A stretch of DNA of 64,000 bases from Ensifer sp. LC163 (GCF_001695855.1 NZ_MBSS01000034.1:186001-250000); one strand, 5' to 3'. Counted from the first letter of the stretch, positions 7,640 through 16,723 are shown. The notes: generated from the sequence alone by a model not told the origin. Numbers and translations: made by a program.

Positions 7640-9238
7640 ATGAGCTCCATCTTCGACAACGATTCTCCGAGCAATCTCACCGAGTATTCGGTGTCCGAGC
7701 TTTCCGGTTCGATCAAGCGAACGGTCGAGCAGGCCTTCGATCAGGTCCGCGTGCGCGGCGAGATCTCGGGCTATCGTGGTCCGCACTCCTCCGGGCACGC
7801 CTATTTCGCGCTCAAGGACGACCGGGCGCGCATCGATGCGGTGATCTGGAAGGGCACGTTCTCGCGCCTGCGCTTCCGTCCCGAAGAGGGCATGGAAGTG
7901 ATCGCCACCGGCAAGGTCACGACCTTCCCCGGTTCGTCGAAATACCAGATCGTCATCGAGACGCTGGAGCCGGCCGGTGCCGGCGCACTGATGGCGCTGC
8001 TGGAGGAACGCAAGCGCAAGCTTGCGGCCGAGGGACTGTTCGACGCCGGGCGCAAGCGGCCGCTGCCCTATATGCCCAGCGTGATCGGCGTGGTCACTTC
8101 GCCGACCGGCGCCGTCATTCGCGATATTCTCCACCGCATCGCCGACCGGTTCCCCGTGCATGTCGTCGTGTGGCCGGTGCGGGTTCAGGGTGAGGGTTCC
8201 GGAGACGAGGTGGCGGCGGCCATTCGCGGCTTCAACGAATGTGAACCCGGTGGGCCGATCGCCCGGCCCGACGTGTTGATCGTCGCGCGCGGCGGCGGCA
8301 GCCTCGAAGATCTCTGGGGCTTCAACGACGAGGCGGTCGTGCGCGCGGCGGCGGCCTCCGCTATCCCGCTGATTTCGGCTGTCGGTCATGAGACCGACTG
8401 GACGCTGATCGACTATGCCGCCGACCAGCGGGCGCCGACCCCGACTGGAGCGGCGGAAATGGCCGTGCCTGTTAAGGCCGATCTGGAAGCGGAAGTGTCG
8501 GGCCTTTCGGCGCGACTGAAAGCCGGCATGGCAAGGCAGATGGAAAATCGCCGCCAGGCCGTGCGGTCGCTGGCGCGCGCGCTGCCGTCGCTCGATCAGT
8601 TGCTGGCGCTGCCGCGCCGCCGTTTCGACGAGGCTGCCCTCGGTCTCGGCCGCGGCTTGATGATGAACACTGCGAACAAGCGCCGGCTGTTCGAGCGCGC
8701 CTCCGCCGAGCTGCGGCCGGATCTGCTCAAGGCAAGGCTCGGCGATCGCCGGCAACGGATAAACGATGCGATGAACCGGGCGGAGCGCGTCATCGAGCGA
8801 CAGGTTCATCGCGGACAGTCGCGCGTATCGGCGGCGGATGCGTCGCTGCGCGCGCTGCCGTCACGTCTGCTCGCTCAGATCCACCGCTCGACGGATCGTG
8901 TTGCCGGTCTCGTCGCGCGCTCCGACGCGGCGATCCGCACGGATATCCGCCGCTTGACCGGTGTCATCGCAGCGCAGGACCGCGTCCTGCAATCGCTCTC
9001 CTATCGCAACGTCCTGCAGCGCGGCTTTGTGCTGGTGCGCGACGGGGAGGGCGGGCCCGTTCGCCAGGCCGCTGCCGTTGCGCCCGGCATGGCGTTGTCG
9101 CTGGAATTTGCCGACGGCAGCGTTTCGGCGATCGCCGGCGAGGGTGGGGAGCCGCCCGCCCAGGCGGCCGCCAGGAAGAAGCAGCCGAAAACCGGCGGTC
9201 CTGGCGGCGACCCGTCGAAGCAGGGGAGCCTGTTCTAG
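7640..9238 (+). CDS. xseA: Exodeoxyribonuclease VII large subunit
   Basis: 532 residues. The large subunit works with the small XseB chains to degrade single-stranded DNA from both ends. The N-terminal OB-fold (residues ~20-115; [20 protein letters not shown]) is followed by the catalytic domain with [36 protein letters not shown] and [21 protein letters not shown] long arginine-rich helical region precedes a C-terminal beta segment ([17 protein letters not shown]). It is longer than E. coli XseA (~456 aa), mainly through the C-terminal tail rich in Pro, Lys and Gln. No xseB is adjacent. Confidence 0.97.
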   Translation: MSSIFDNDSPSNLTEYSVSELSGSIKRTVEQAFDQVRVRGEISGYRGPHSSGHAYFALKDDRARIDAVIWKGTFSRLRFRPEEGMEVIATGKVTTFPGSSKYQIVIETLEPAGAGALMALLEERKRKLAAEGLFDAGRKRPLPYMPSVIGVVTSPTGAVIRDILHRIADRFPVHVVVWPVRVQGEGSGDEVAAAIRGFNECEPGGPIARPDVLIVARGGGSLEDLWGFNDEAVVRAAAASAIPLISAVGHETDWTLIDYAADQRAPTPTGAAEMAVPVKADLEAEVSGLSARLKAGMARQMENRRQAVRSLARALPSLDQLLALPRRRFDEAALGLGRGLMMNTANKRRLFERASAELRPDLLKARLGDRRQRINDAMNRAERVIERQVHRGQSRVSAADASLRALPSRLLAQIHRSTDRVAGLVARSDAAIRTDIRRLTGVIAAQDRVLQSLSYRNVLQRGFVLVRDGEGGPVRQAAAVAPGMALSLEFADGSVSAIAGEGGEPPAQAAARKKQPKTGGPGGDPSKQGSLF

Positions 9239-9379
9239 ACGGGGTTTGCGACCTTCGATCACCAAAGCCGTTCAATACGAAGGGGGCCAAGCGGTTTCGG
9301 CAGTGCCAGTCTTCATTTCGTTGTCATAGAGGCGGCATAACGCCACCGGCAACGGCAATCTGCGGGATGGAAGTCAGAC

Positions 9380-9514
9380 ATGGTCGAACGAGCCAAGATT
9401 ATCTTCATTGATGGCGCCTCCAGCAGTGGAACTCCACTTTTCGCTGCCAAACCTTGGTTTCGGGGCGAGCGCCGCGGCTCCAACGAATGTCATTGTAATG
9501 GATTGATTCCTTAG
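9380..9514 (+). pseudogene. Stump of a P-loop kinase resembling chloramphenicol phosphotransferase-like proteins
   Basis: The intergenic stretch 9239-9570 holds a 44-codon frame starting MVERAKIIFIDGASSSGTPL after GGAAG. The opening matches the IIFLNGASSSGKS/T P-loop of CPT-like kinases, but the essential Lys of the Walker A motif is absent (GASSSGTP). The frame ends at TAG after unrelated residues. It looks like the decayed 5' end of a lost gene. The rest of this 330-bp gap shows no gene. Confidence 0.35.
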
Positions 9515-9560
9515 ATCATTTTTTCCGTCGATCGATTTTGATTCCAAGTCTTCTGCAGTA
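9505..9560. repeat. Possible decayed half of a RIME element
   Basis: GATTCCTTAGATC ... GATCGATTTTGATTCC followed by CTGCAGTAG recalls one RIME palindrome (GATTCCTTAAATCGG and the terminal ATGCAGTAG of copies 2, 3 and 5). The second palindrome is missing. Confidence 0.35.
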
Positions 9561-9570
9561 GGAACAACGG

Positions 9571-10161
9571 ATGCGTATTCTGCTCGTGCTTGCCCACCCG
9601 CTTGAGGACAGCTTTGCCGCCAGCGTCGCCCGCGAAGCGCAGCAGGCGCTTGTTGCCGGCGGCCATTCCGTCGACCTGCTCGATCTCTATCGCGAGGACT
9701 TCGATCCGAGATTGAGCAAGGCGGAGCGCGGCAGTTATTTTACCGACAGCTACGATGTCGCCTCAACGGCCGGGTTGATCGCTCGGCTGCAGGCGGCGGA
9801 CGGGATCGTCCTGGTCTTTCCGCAATGGTGGTTCAATTTCCCGGCGATCCTCAAGGGCTTCTTCGATCGGGTCTTCGTGCCGGGCGTCGCCTTCGACAAC
9901 GATCCGGCCGGTGGCCGGATCATCCCGCGGCTGAAGAACATCAGGCTCTTCTGGGCGCTGACGACAACGGGATCGCCGTGGTGGGTGGTCCATCTCTATA
10001 TGGGCAACCCGGTGCGGCGACTGTTGAAGCGCGGCATCGCCGCCTTTTGCGCTAGAGACCTCGATTTCCGCATGCTCAGCCTGCACGATATGGACCGGGC
10101 CACCGACGGGAAGCGCAAGCGTCACCTGGCGCGCGTGCGGCAGCTGGTCGCGCGCATCTGA
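9571..10161 (+). CDS. Flavodoxin-fold NAD(P)H quinone oxidoreductase (MdaB/KefF type)
   Basis: 196 residues of the Flavodoxin_2 family. MRILLVLAHPLEDSFAASVA is the FMN/FAD phosphate-binding N-terminus. The hallmark FPQWWFNFPAILKGFFDRVF lies around residues 89-108, followed by GRIIPRLKNIRLFWALTTTG. Family enzymes do two-electron reduction of quinones or act as regulators of Kef potassium channels; no kef gene is adjacent. It converges on a MarR regulator 9 bp downstream. Confidence 0.9.
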   Translation: MRILLVLAHPLEDSFAASVAREAQQALVAGGHSVDLLDLYREDFDPRLSKAERGSYFTDSYDVASTAGLIARLQAADGIVLVFPQWWFNFPAILKGFFDRVFVPGVAFDNDPAGGRIIPRLKNIRLFWALTTTGSPWWVVHLYMGNPVRRLLKRGIAAFCARDLDFRMLSLHDMDRATDGKRKRHLARVRQLVARI

Positions 10162-10170
10162 ACGGTGGGC

Positions 10171-10653
10171 CTATTCATAGGCCTTCAGCAGCTTTCGCAG
10201 CAGCGCATCGAGCGCTTCGCGCTCGTCGGCCGCAAGGCTTGCAACGACGCGGTGCTGGTTGGCGACATGGGCCGTCGCAGCCTCATCCACGCGTTTCAAA
10301 CCTTCCGGCGTCAGCGCTATGATCACGCCGCGGCGGTCGTCCGGGTTGTCGAGGCGCTGGACGAGCCCCTGCTTTTCCAGCTGGTCGATGCGGTTCGTCA
10401 TCGTCCCGGAGCTGACCATGGTGGTCGCCAGCAGGTCGCCGGGCGAGAGCTGAAAGGGCGGTCCGGAGCGCCGCAGGGCCGCAAGCACGTCGAAGCTGGC
10501 CGACGTCAATCCGCGTTCGGCGAAGGTCTTTTCGATCTCGCGCCCGATATGGTTGCGCAGCCGCGTGAACCGGCCGAGAAGACCCATGGCCGAGACATCC
10601 AGGTCCGGCCTTTCGCGCTGCCACTGCGCCAGAATCCTGTCGACGTGATCCAT
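10171..10653 (-). CDS. MarR-family transcriptional regulator
   Basis: 160 residues. The winged helix-turn-helix spans FDVLAALRRSGPPFQLSPGD through LVQRLDNPDDRRGVIIALTP, with the wing DNPDDRR typical of MarR. The ATG at 10651-10653 was chosen because GGAGG lies 5-6 bp upstream. It is divergent from an EamA exporter, with two TATCTTGAnGT-type palindromes between them. The likely role is repression of itself and of the exporter until a ligand binds. Confidence 0.93.
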   Translation of the reverse strand: MDHVDRILAQWQRERPDLDVSAMGLLGRFTRLRNHIGREIEKTFAERGLTSASFDVLAALRRSGPPFQLSPGDLLATTMVSSGTMTNRIDQLEKQGLVQRLDNPDDRRGVIIALTPEGLKRVDEAATAHVANQHRVVASLAADEREALDALLRKLLKAYE

Positions 10654-10694
10654 CCCAACCTCCATCCGTTCGTTCGAAATCCCTAGGGCTACGA

Positions 10695-10749
10695 TATCTT
10701 GACGTCAAGATAATATCGGCTATAACGGAGATATCTTGATGTAGAGATA
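10695..10749. promoter_or_regulatory. Two MarR operator-like palindromes
   Basis: TATCTTGACGTCAAGATA at 10695-10712 is a perfect 18-bp palindrome. TATCTTGATGTAGAGATA at 10732-10749 is a near copy. Their centres are 37 bp apart, and they lie between divergent marR and the EamA transporter gene. The second ends 14 bp before the transporter start codon. Confidence 0.75.
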
Positions 10750-10763
10750 CTTGAGGAAGAGAC

Positions 10764-11642
10764 ATGATCGCCAACCGCAACGCCGACCTTGCCCTGACCG
10801 CGCTGGCGCCTGCCATCTGGGGCAGCACCTATCTGGTCACGACCGAACTGTTGCCTCCGGGCTATCCCTTGACGGTCGCCATGTTGCGCGCCCTGCCGGC
10901 GGGGCTCCTGCTCCTCCTCATCGTCCGCCGGCTGCCTTCAGGCATCTGGTGGCCGCGCACGATCCTGCTCGGCGCGCTCAATTTCTCGTTCTTCTGGGCG
11001 ATGCTGTTCGTATCCGCCTACCGGTTGCCCGGAGGTGTCGCCGCCACCGTCGGCGCGATCCAGCCGCTGATCGTCATCCTGTTGTCGCGCGTCTTTCTCG
11101 GCTCGCCGATCCGCGCGCTCAGCATCGTCGCCGGCGTCGCCGGCATCGTGGGCGTCGGCCTGCTCGTGCTGACGCCGGGTGCAACGCTCGATCCGCTCGG
11201 CGTCGTCGCCGGTCTTGCCGGTGCCGTTTCCATGGCCTTCGGCACGGTTCTGAGCCGTCATTGGGCGCCGCCGGTGCCGCCATTGACCTTCACCGCCTGG
11301 CAGCTCGCCGCCGGCGGGTTGCTGCTGGTGCCCGTGGCTCTGTTCTTCGAGCCGGCCTTGACGACCCTGACGGCGGCGAACGTCGCGGGCTTCGCCTATC
11401 TCGGTCTGATCGGCGCCGCCTTCACCTATCTGCTGTGGTTCCGGGGTCTGTCGCGTCTCGAGCCCTCGGCCGTGGCGCCGCTCGGCTTCCTGAGCCCGGT
11501 CGTCGCGATCCTGCTCGGCTGGGGTGTGCTCGATGAGCGCCTGACACCGGTCCAGGCCATGGGCATTCTCGTCGTGCTCGTCAGCGTCTGGCTGAGTCAG
11601 CGGGCGCAATTGGCGCCCCGGGTTCGGCCGGCCCGTGCGTAA
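10764..11642 (+). CDS. EamA/DMT-family transporter
   Basis: 292 residues with ten predicted membrane segments arranged as two EamA repeats. The first repeat begins LALTALAPAIWGSTYLVTTE; the second begins near GVVAGLAGAVSMAFGTVLSR and ends QAMGILVVLVSVWLSQR. Members export amino acids, metabolites or drugs. The divergent MarR gene and its operators suggest inducible efflux of an aromatic or toxic compound; this is inference. Confidence 0.92.
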   Translation: MIANRNADLALTALAPAIWGSTYLVTTELLPPGYPLTVAMLRALPAGLLLLLIVRRLPSGIWWPRTILLGALNFSFFWAMLFVSAYRLPGGVAATVGAIQPLIVILLSRVFLGSPIRALSIVAGVAGIVGVGLLVLTPGATLDPLGVVAGLAGAVSMAFGTVLSRHWAPPVPPLTFTAWQLAAGGLLLVPVALFFEPALTTLTAANVAGFAYLGLIGAAFTYLLWFRGLSRLEPSAVAPLGFLSPVVAILLGWGVLDERLTPVQAMGILVVLVSVWLSQRAQLAPRVRPARA

Positions 11643-11718
11643 ACGGTGAGCCTGCAGTTCGCTCCACCTGTCCAGGCAAGCGCTGAGGTTGGGCAAGGCA
11701 GGCGACCTGCGGAAAGAC

Positions 11719-12528
11719 CTACCCGAGGTCTCGGTCGCCGGGACCAGCCGCCGCCCTTGCCGCGGCGGCCGCCAAACCCCGGGCGATCGGCGTGCGGATA
11801 TCGGCCGCAGCCATTGCCTTGAGCCCGGATGCGGTCGTGCCGGCGTAGTCTAGAAAGGTTTGCACGATTTCGGCGGGCGTCTGCCCGCTCTCGAAGAGCA
11901 AGCTGCTGCCGCCGAGGAAGAGTTGGCGGACGGCGCGCTCGGCGATGCCTCGCTCGATGCCTTTCGTCACGGCATCGCAGATCATTGCATCGGCAAAGGC
12001 GGCAAGAAAGGCGGGGCCGGAGCCGGTCAGCCCCGTGAAATAGTCGAGCTCCGCTTCCGTCGCGATCCTTTGCGCCTTGCCGGACGCTTGGAAAAGTCGT
12101 TCGGCGAAAGCGCAGTCCGCATCCGTGGCATCGGGGCTCGCAAGCCATGGCGTGAAGGACAGCCGCCTTTCGGCGGCAGCGTTCGGCATCGCCCTGATGA
12201 TGCGACGGGCGTTGAAGCGGTCGGCAAGGTCGGCAAGCGAAACCATCGCCATCACCGAAATGACCAGCTTGCCCGAGAGATCGAGCGCGATGGCGTCGAG
12301 ATCCTGGGGGCGCACGGACAGCATCACCACATCCGCATCGGCCGCGAGCGCTGTGTTGCTTTTCGTCTGGCGGACACGCGGCCAGGGCTCGAAGCCCGGC
12401 ACAGCGCCGCTGCGCGAGGAGACGGTCACCGCCTCCTCGGCGATCACGCCATCGGCAAGCGCCGGCAGCAGCAGGGCCTTGCCCAGCCAGCCGCCGCCAC
12501 CGATGACACCAAGCTGCGTCAAGCCCAC
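11719..12528 (-). CDS. proC: Pyrroline-5-carboxylate reductase family protein
   Basis: 269 residues. It has an N-terminal Rossmann motif (LGVIGGGGWLGKALLLPAL) and the conserved dimerisation segment TGLTGSGPAFLAAFADAM. The family reduces pyrroline-5-carboxylate to proline with NADPH. The GTG at 12526-12528 overlaps the end of the upstream aminopeptidase by 10 bp; a TTG at 12522 is the alternative. Coupling to a peptidase suggests a role in amino-acid salvage. The sequence is somewhat divergent, so proline synthesis proper may also be served by another copy elsewhere. Confidence 0.82.
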   Translation of the reverse strand: MGLTQLGVIGGGGWLGKALLLPALADGVIAEEAVTVSSRSGAVPGFEPWPRVRQTKSNTALAADADVVMLSVRPQDLDAIALDLSGKLVISVMAMVSLADLADRFNARRIIRAMPNAAAERRLSFTPWLASPDATDADCAFAERLFQASGKAQRIATEAELDYFTGLTGSGPAFLAAFADAMICDAVTKGIERGIAERAVRQLFLGGSSLLFESGQTPAEIVQTFLDYAGTTASGLKAMAAADIRTPIARGLAAAAARAAAGPGDRDLG

Positions 12529-13772
12529 TCGCCCTGACGCATGACCGGCACGCGGCTGCCGTCGGCGCGCAGGCCGTCGATATCGACCTGGCCAGAGCCG
12601 ATCATCCAGTCGATGTGGATCAGGCTGGAATTGCCGCCTTGGGCGCGGATCTGTTCCGGCGTCAGGCTGGTGTCGTCGACGAAGCAGCCCGAGTAGCACT
12701 GGCCGAGCGCGATGTGGCACGAGGCGTTTTCGTCGAACAGGGTGTTGTAGAACAGGATGCCGCTCGCCGAGATCGGCGAGGAATGCGGCACAAGCGCCAC
12801 TTCGCCGAGCCGTCGCGCGCCTTCGTCGGTGTCGAGCACCTTGTTCAGCACTTCCTCGCCGCGCGATGCCTTCGCCTCGACGATACGCCCACCTTCGAAC
12901 CGCACCTGGATGTTGTCGATCAGCGTACCCTGATGCGACAGCGGCTTGGTGCTGGAGACGTATCCCTCGACGCGCAGTGCATGTGGGGTGGTGAAGACCT
13001 CTTCGGTCGGGATGTTGGGATTGCAGATGATGCCGTTTTTCGCTTCCGACGCGCCGCCGCACCAGAGATGTCCGTCGGCCAGCCCAACGACGAGGTCGGT
13101 GCCGGGGCCGGTGAAATGCAGCGAGGCGAAACGTTCGCCGTTGAGCCACGCGGAGCGTCGCGCCAGGTTGGCATTGTGCGCGTTCCACGCGGCGACGGGA
13201 TCGTCGAGATCGACGCGCGACGCTGCAAAGATGGCGTTGGCCAGCTTTTCCACAGCGATCGGCTCGGGATCGTTCGGGAACACCAGCCGCGCCCAGGAGG
13301 GGTTGGGATAGGAGACGATGTTCCAGTTGATGTCGAAGTTCGAGATCTTTTCGAGCGCCGGCTTGTAGGCGATGGAATTGGCCTTGTTGGCTCGCGCGAC
13401 CTTGCTCGGGTCCTGGGCGGACAGCATCATCGGGTTGTCGCCGGAGATGGCGAGACGAGCAGCGCCGCCGGCAAAGGCCTTGGCCATGCCTTCGTAGAGC
13501 CAGTCGCTGGCTCGATCGAAGCTCTCGTCGGGGGCATAGGCATAACGCGCAAGCGTCGTTTCCTCGTCGGAATAGAAGGTCGTCACCAGACCCGCGCCGG
13601 CCTTATAGGCATGCTTGGTGATATCGCGCACGAGCGGCATGGCGGCGATCGGCGCCGTCATCACCAGGTCCTGGCCCTTCTGCAACTGCAGGCCGACCTT
13701 GATGGCGACTTCCGCGAGCTTGTCGAGTTTGACCGGGTCGATCGGGGTGGGGGTGTTGGCGGGATATGTCAT
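12519..13772 (-). CDS. Aminopeptidase, peptidase family M29
   Basis: 417 residues of the M29 (AmpS/aminopeptidase T) family, co-catalytic metal exopeptidases of the cytosol. Metal-ligand regions are visible: NIPTEEVFTTP, GEVALVPHSSPI, HIALGQCYSG and HIDWMIGSGQVDIDG. The N-terminal domain holds LAEVAIKVGLQLQKGQDLVM. It ends by overlapping the start of proC, so the two are translationally coupled. Confidence 0.93.
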   Translation of the reverse strand: MTYPANTPTPIDPVKLDKLAEVAIKVGLQLQKGQDLVMTAPIAAMPLVRDITKHAYKAGAGLVTTFYSDEETTLARYAYAPDESFDRASDWLYEGMAKAFAGGAARLAISGDNPMMLSAQDPSKVARANKANSIAYKPALEKISNFDINWNIVSYPNPSWARLVFPNDPEPIAVEKLANAIFAASRVDLDDPVAAWNAHNANLARRSAWLNGERFASLHFTGPGTDLVVGLADGHLWCGGASEAKNGIICNPNIPTEEVFTTPHALRVEGYVSSTKPLSHQGTLIDNIQVRFEGGRIVEAKASRGEEVLNKVLDTDEGARRLGEVALVPHSSPISASGILFYNTLFDENASCHIALGQCYSGCFVDDTSLTPEQIRAQGGNSSLIHIDWMIGSGQVDIDGLRADGSRVPVMRQGEWA

Positions 13773-13852
13773 GATCTGCCTGTCTTTATGAATTCGATGT
13801 GAGAAGGTTTAATGCTGTTTGCGGCGAAAATGAAGGCTGGTGATGGCAAAGG

Positions 13853-14737
13853 TCAGATGCGTCTGGCTGCCGCGCGCATTCTGCCGACATTGCTGTCGTG
13901 GACCTCTTCATAGGGTTCGAAATAAAGGATCGAGCCGGCGGCGATCTCATCGGCGGCGAAGTCCTTGAGCGACCCGATCGGCGTTCCGCCTGCGGCCGCG
14001 TCCATCAAACGTTCGAGATAGCGTCGGTTCGCGTCGATCAAAGCCCTGTCATAGCCGCCACCGGCAATGCGATCGCGATCGCCATGGCTTGGCAGGATGC
14101 GGGCGATCGGCCAGTCGCGCAGGCGCTTCAGTTCGGCGATATGCGTGGCGACCTGTTCGGCTTCGGCGATAAAGGTGGCGCAGTCTTCCACCGTGTCCCC
14201 GGCCAGCAGCAGCTGTTCTTCAGGCAGCCAGAGGACATTGCCATCGGCGCTGTGAATGACGAAATGATGCAGTTCCACCTTCCGCTGCCCGACCTTCAGG
14301 TCAAGCCGGCCCTCAAACAGGCGGTTGGGCATGACGAGGGGATGGATCGGCGGCGTCGCCGTTTCAATCTTTTCGCGGTTTTCCGCCAGCCGTGCTGCCG
14401 TCAACGCCAATGCGATGATCTCGCAATCGGCAAAAGCGGCGTTTCCGGCCACGTGGTCCTTGTGCCAATGGCTGAGCACGACCCGGATCGAGGTCACGCC
14501 GAGGCCTTCGAGGTGGCCCCGAATGGCCTCGGCGTGAGGCACGGAGATGTGGGTGTCGTAGACGAGCGCCTCGCCGCCATCGACGATGGCATAGGAAGCG
14601 ACGCCGAGTACATAGGCACCGTCGTCAAGCCAGTTTGGCCCTTCGGAGTGCAGCCGGGTCCCGGCAATCCGCCCGTCGTAATAGGCGAAGATGCCGGGAT
14701 AGGGCTGCAATATCGTCAGGCTCGACGTCTCTGGCAT
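13853..14737 (-). CDS. Metallo-beta-lactamase-fold hydrolase
   Basis: 294 residues. The zinc-binding signature HWHKDH is at residues 90-95, with further ligands in HSADGN, LLLAGDTVEDCATF and LPSHGDRDR. The fold covers lactonases, thioesterases and glyoxalase II-like enzymes; the substrate is not evident. It lies 80 bp upstream of the M29 aminopeptidase gene on the same strand and may share its transcript. Confidence 0.9.
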   Translation of the reverse strand: MPETSSLTILQPYPGIFAYYDGRIAGTRLHSEGPNWLDDGAYVLGVASYAIVDGGEALVYDTHISVPHAEAIRGHLEGLGVTSIRVVLSHWHKDHVAGNAAFADCEIIALALTAARLAENREKIETATPPIHPLVMPNRLFEGRLDLKVGQRKVELHHFVIHSADGNVLWLPEEQLLLAGDTVEDCATFIAEAEQVATHIAELKRLRDWPIARILPSHGDRDRIAGGGYDRALIDANRRYLERLMDAAAGGTPIGSLKDFAADEIAAGSILYFEPYEEVHDSNVGRMRAAARRI

Positions 14738-14814
14738 GGCGCGCTTGCTCCTCCCGCAGGTTCGCCACCGTCATAGGACGGCGCGTGCCGAAAAAGAAGG
14801 GCCGGCACGATGCT

Positions 14815-15489
14815 CTATTGCGCGCGCAGCAGATAGGCGTCGTGCTGCTTCAGGAAAGTCATCAGGCGCTCGCCGTAATCAGCGGCCACCGCTTTCCTGA
14901 CGCTCGGCCGTTCCGCCAGCGCCTGCCGCCAGGCGGAAACGCGGTCAAGGCCGTTGAAGATCCCGTGGTCGACCAGCGTGTCGAAGAGGTCGAAATAGCG
15001 GAAGATCGGCGCAAAGACGGCGTCGACCAGAGAGAAGTCCGTTCCAGCGAAATACGGGCCATCGCCGAGCGCGGTTTCGACCGTTGCGAATTTTGCGGCG
15101 ACCGCCTGGCGCTTCTGCTCGAAGGTTTCGGCATCCCCGGTGGTCTCAAAACCCCAGAGGTCCGAGAGGATTGATGAGCCGTATTCCATCCAGCCGCGGT
15201 GGCGCGCCCGTTCCAGGGCATCGGTCGGATGCAGCCTGACACCGGCCTGCGTCTCTTCGAGGTACTCGCAGATCACCGAGCTTTCGAACAGGACAGCCTC
15301 GCCCGTCTCGTGCGGGATCTGCAGCAACGGCACCTTGCCGAGCGGCGAGATTTTCAGGAACCAGTCCGGCTTGGCGGCCAGATCGATGTTGACGCGGTCG
15401 AAGGCGGCGCCTTTTTCGGCAAGCGCGATCGCGGCCCGCTGCACATAGGGGCAGAGATGATGGCTGATCAAGGTGAGGGTATTGCTCAT
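14815..15489 (-). CDS. Glutathione S-transferase family protein
   Basis: 224 residues. The thioredoxin-like N-terminal domain begins LTLISHHLCPYVQRAAIALA with a CPY motif typical of omega/GSTO-like and dichloroacetate-type enzymes, and has the GSH-binding GKVPLLQI and ESSVICEYLEE. The C-terminal helical domain follows (YFAGTDFSLVDAVFAPIFRY). The ATG at 15487-15489 has AGGAGAT 7 bp upstream; longer frames upstream are antisense to the divergent regulator. It is probably controlled by the adjacent MarR protein. Confidence 0.92.
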   Translation of the reverse strand: MSNTLTLISHHLCPYVQRAAIALAEKGAAFDRVNIDLAAKPDWFLKISPLGKVPLLQIPHETGEAVLFESSVICEYLEETQAGVRLHPTDALERARHRGWMEYGSSILSDLWGFETTGDAETFEQKRQAVAAKFATVETALGDGPYFAGTDFSLVDAVFAPIFRYFDLFDTLVDHGIFNGLDRVSAWRQALAERPSVRKAVAADYGERLMTFLKQHDAYLLRAQ

Positions 15490-15515
15490 GGGCGATCTCC
15501 TGGGTTGGCTGAAGT

Positions 15516-15573
15516 ATATGCATTTGCATGTATGTGCGCTTGCCAATAGTTTCAAGATCGATGTAATTGCATC
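15516..15573. promoter_or_regulatory. Two MarR operator-like dyads between gst and marR
   Basis: ATGCATTTGCAT (15518-15529) and GATGTAATTGCATC (15560-15573) are imperfect palindromes sharing ATGyAaTTGCAT. Their centres are about 43 bp apart in the region between divergent gst and marR. The second ends one base before the marR start codon, so binding would block its own translation start region. Confidence 0.6.
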
Positions 15574-15574
15574 T

Positions 15575-16030
15575 ATGAGCGATGTTCCAAAAAACACAGC
15601 GCCGCGGCCGACACCGGCCGTCACGCAGGCCTGGGTCGGCCTCATGCGCGCGCAGCGGCGCGTGCTTTGGGCGATCGAAGTCGACTTCAAGAGGGCCGAC
15701 CTGCCGCCGCTCGGCTGGTATGACGTGCTCTGGGAACTGGTGCAGGCGGAAGGCGGCAAGCTGCGCCCCTTCGAGATCGAGTCCCGCACCTTGCTTGCCC
15801 AATACAATCTCTCGCGGTTGATTGATCGCCTGGAGCGGGAAGGGCTTGTCCGTCGCGAGGCTTTCGATGCCGATGGGCGCGGACACTGGGTGGTCGTCAC
15901 CGACGAGGGGCGCGCGATGCGCGCGCGCATGTGGCAGATCTACTCCGGCTCGATAGAAGCCCATGTCGGCGCGAAACTGAGTGCGGACGAAGCGCTGCAA
16001 CTGGCGAGCCTACTCACCAAACTCCGGTAG
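15575..16030 (+). CDS. MarR-family transcriptional regulator
   Basis: 151 residues. The winged helix-turn-helix includes LPPLGWYDVLWELVQAEGGK, LLAQYNLSRLIDRLEREGLV and the wing AFDADGRGHWVVVTDEGRA. No strong ribosome site precedes the ATG at 15575; an operator-like dyad occupies that place. It is divergent from a glutathione S-transferase, a common arrangement for MarR sensors of electrophiles. Confidence 0.9.
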   Translation: MSDVPKNTAPRPTPAVTQAWVGLMRAQRRVLWAIEVDFKRADLPPLGWYDVLWELVQAEGGKLRPFEIESRTLLAQYNLSRLIDRLEREGLVRREAFDADGRGHWVVVTDEGRAMRARMWQIYSGSIEAHVGAKLSADEALQLASLLTKLR

Positions 16031-16036
16031 AACTCT

Positions 16037-16084
16037 AAGGCATGTCGCGCAAAAGTGTGCAGCGGTTTTGCGATAACGACATGC
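16037..16084. repeat. GGAAAAGTGCG-type hairpin repeat, copy B
   Basis: The core GCGCAAAAGTGTGCAGCGGT is flanked by GGCATGTCG on the left and CGACATGC on the right, which pair with each other. It lies 7 bp after the marR stop. Confidence 0.65.
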
Positions 16085-16138
16085 GCAAAAACAAGAGCTT
16101 AAAGCGCAGTAGGCGAGTCTGAAGGATCGCTACGCGCT

Positions 16139-16723
16139 TTAACTGTCGAGGCCGAAGGATTTCTCCAGCGCCTCCCAGGTTTCATCCATGGCGAAGGTCG
16201 AGGAGAGATAGGGCAGCGCCACATGGCCGTAGATCGGCGATAGCTGCCATTCGGCCGTTTCTTCATCCACACCGGCGATCTGCTGCAGGTAGATCGTCGA
16301 GACCAGGCCCGTCCGGTCCGCACCGGCCTTGCAATGGATCAGGAGCGGTTTCGGCGCATCGCGCAGGATCGCCATCAGCGTCTCTGTCTCGGCAAGGCTG
16401 ATGGCGGACGACGACGACATCGGGAAATTGATGAGGCGGATGCCGTTGCGCTCGGCGGCCGCCGCTTCGTCGCGGTACCAGCGTGCATTGCTTTCGCCGC
16501 GCAGGTTGAGAATGGTGCGGATGCCGTAGCTCTTGGAATAGGCGGCAATCGAACTCGAACTCGGCTGGGCCGACCGGTAGACTTCGCCGGCAACGAGCGT
16601 ATGGAAGTTGCCCGTCCATTGCAGCGCGACCAGATAAAGCACGGTGGCTGTCGCGACGACCGCGATCGCAATGGTGAGGCGGCGGGCGAAACGCTTTGGG
16701 CGCAGGATCAATCCGGACAGCAT
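16139..16723 (-). CDS. Membrane-anchored tyrosine/dual-specificity phosphatase-like protein
   Basis: 194 residues. One N-terminal transmembrane helix (residues ~16-36) puts the catalytic domain in the periplasm if the anchor is type II. The signature HCKAGADRTG (Cys131, Arg137) is the HCxxGxxR phosphate loop. LNLRGESNARWYRDE resembles the start of the DSP/SIW14-like group. The substrate could be a phosphotyrosine, a polysaccharide-associated protein or an inositol phosphate. It is the last gene of a minus-strand run starting with the aminotransferase at 19545. Confidence 0.87.
   Translation of the reverse strand: MLSGLILRPKRFARRLTIAIAVVATATVLYLVALQWTGNFHTLVAGEVYRSAQPSSSSIAAYSKSYGIRTILNLRGESNARWYRDEAAAAERNGIRLINFPMSSSSAISLAETETLMAILRDAPKPLLIHCKAGADRTGLVSTIYLQQIAGVDEETAEWQLSPIYGHVALPYLSSTFAMDETWEALEKSFGLDS

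Noticed and set aside
11719-13188. A long minus-strand frame joining proC to a 220-codon upstream extension
   Set aside because: The extension overlaps the M29 aminopeptidase in another frame; proC starts at the overlap near 12528.
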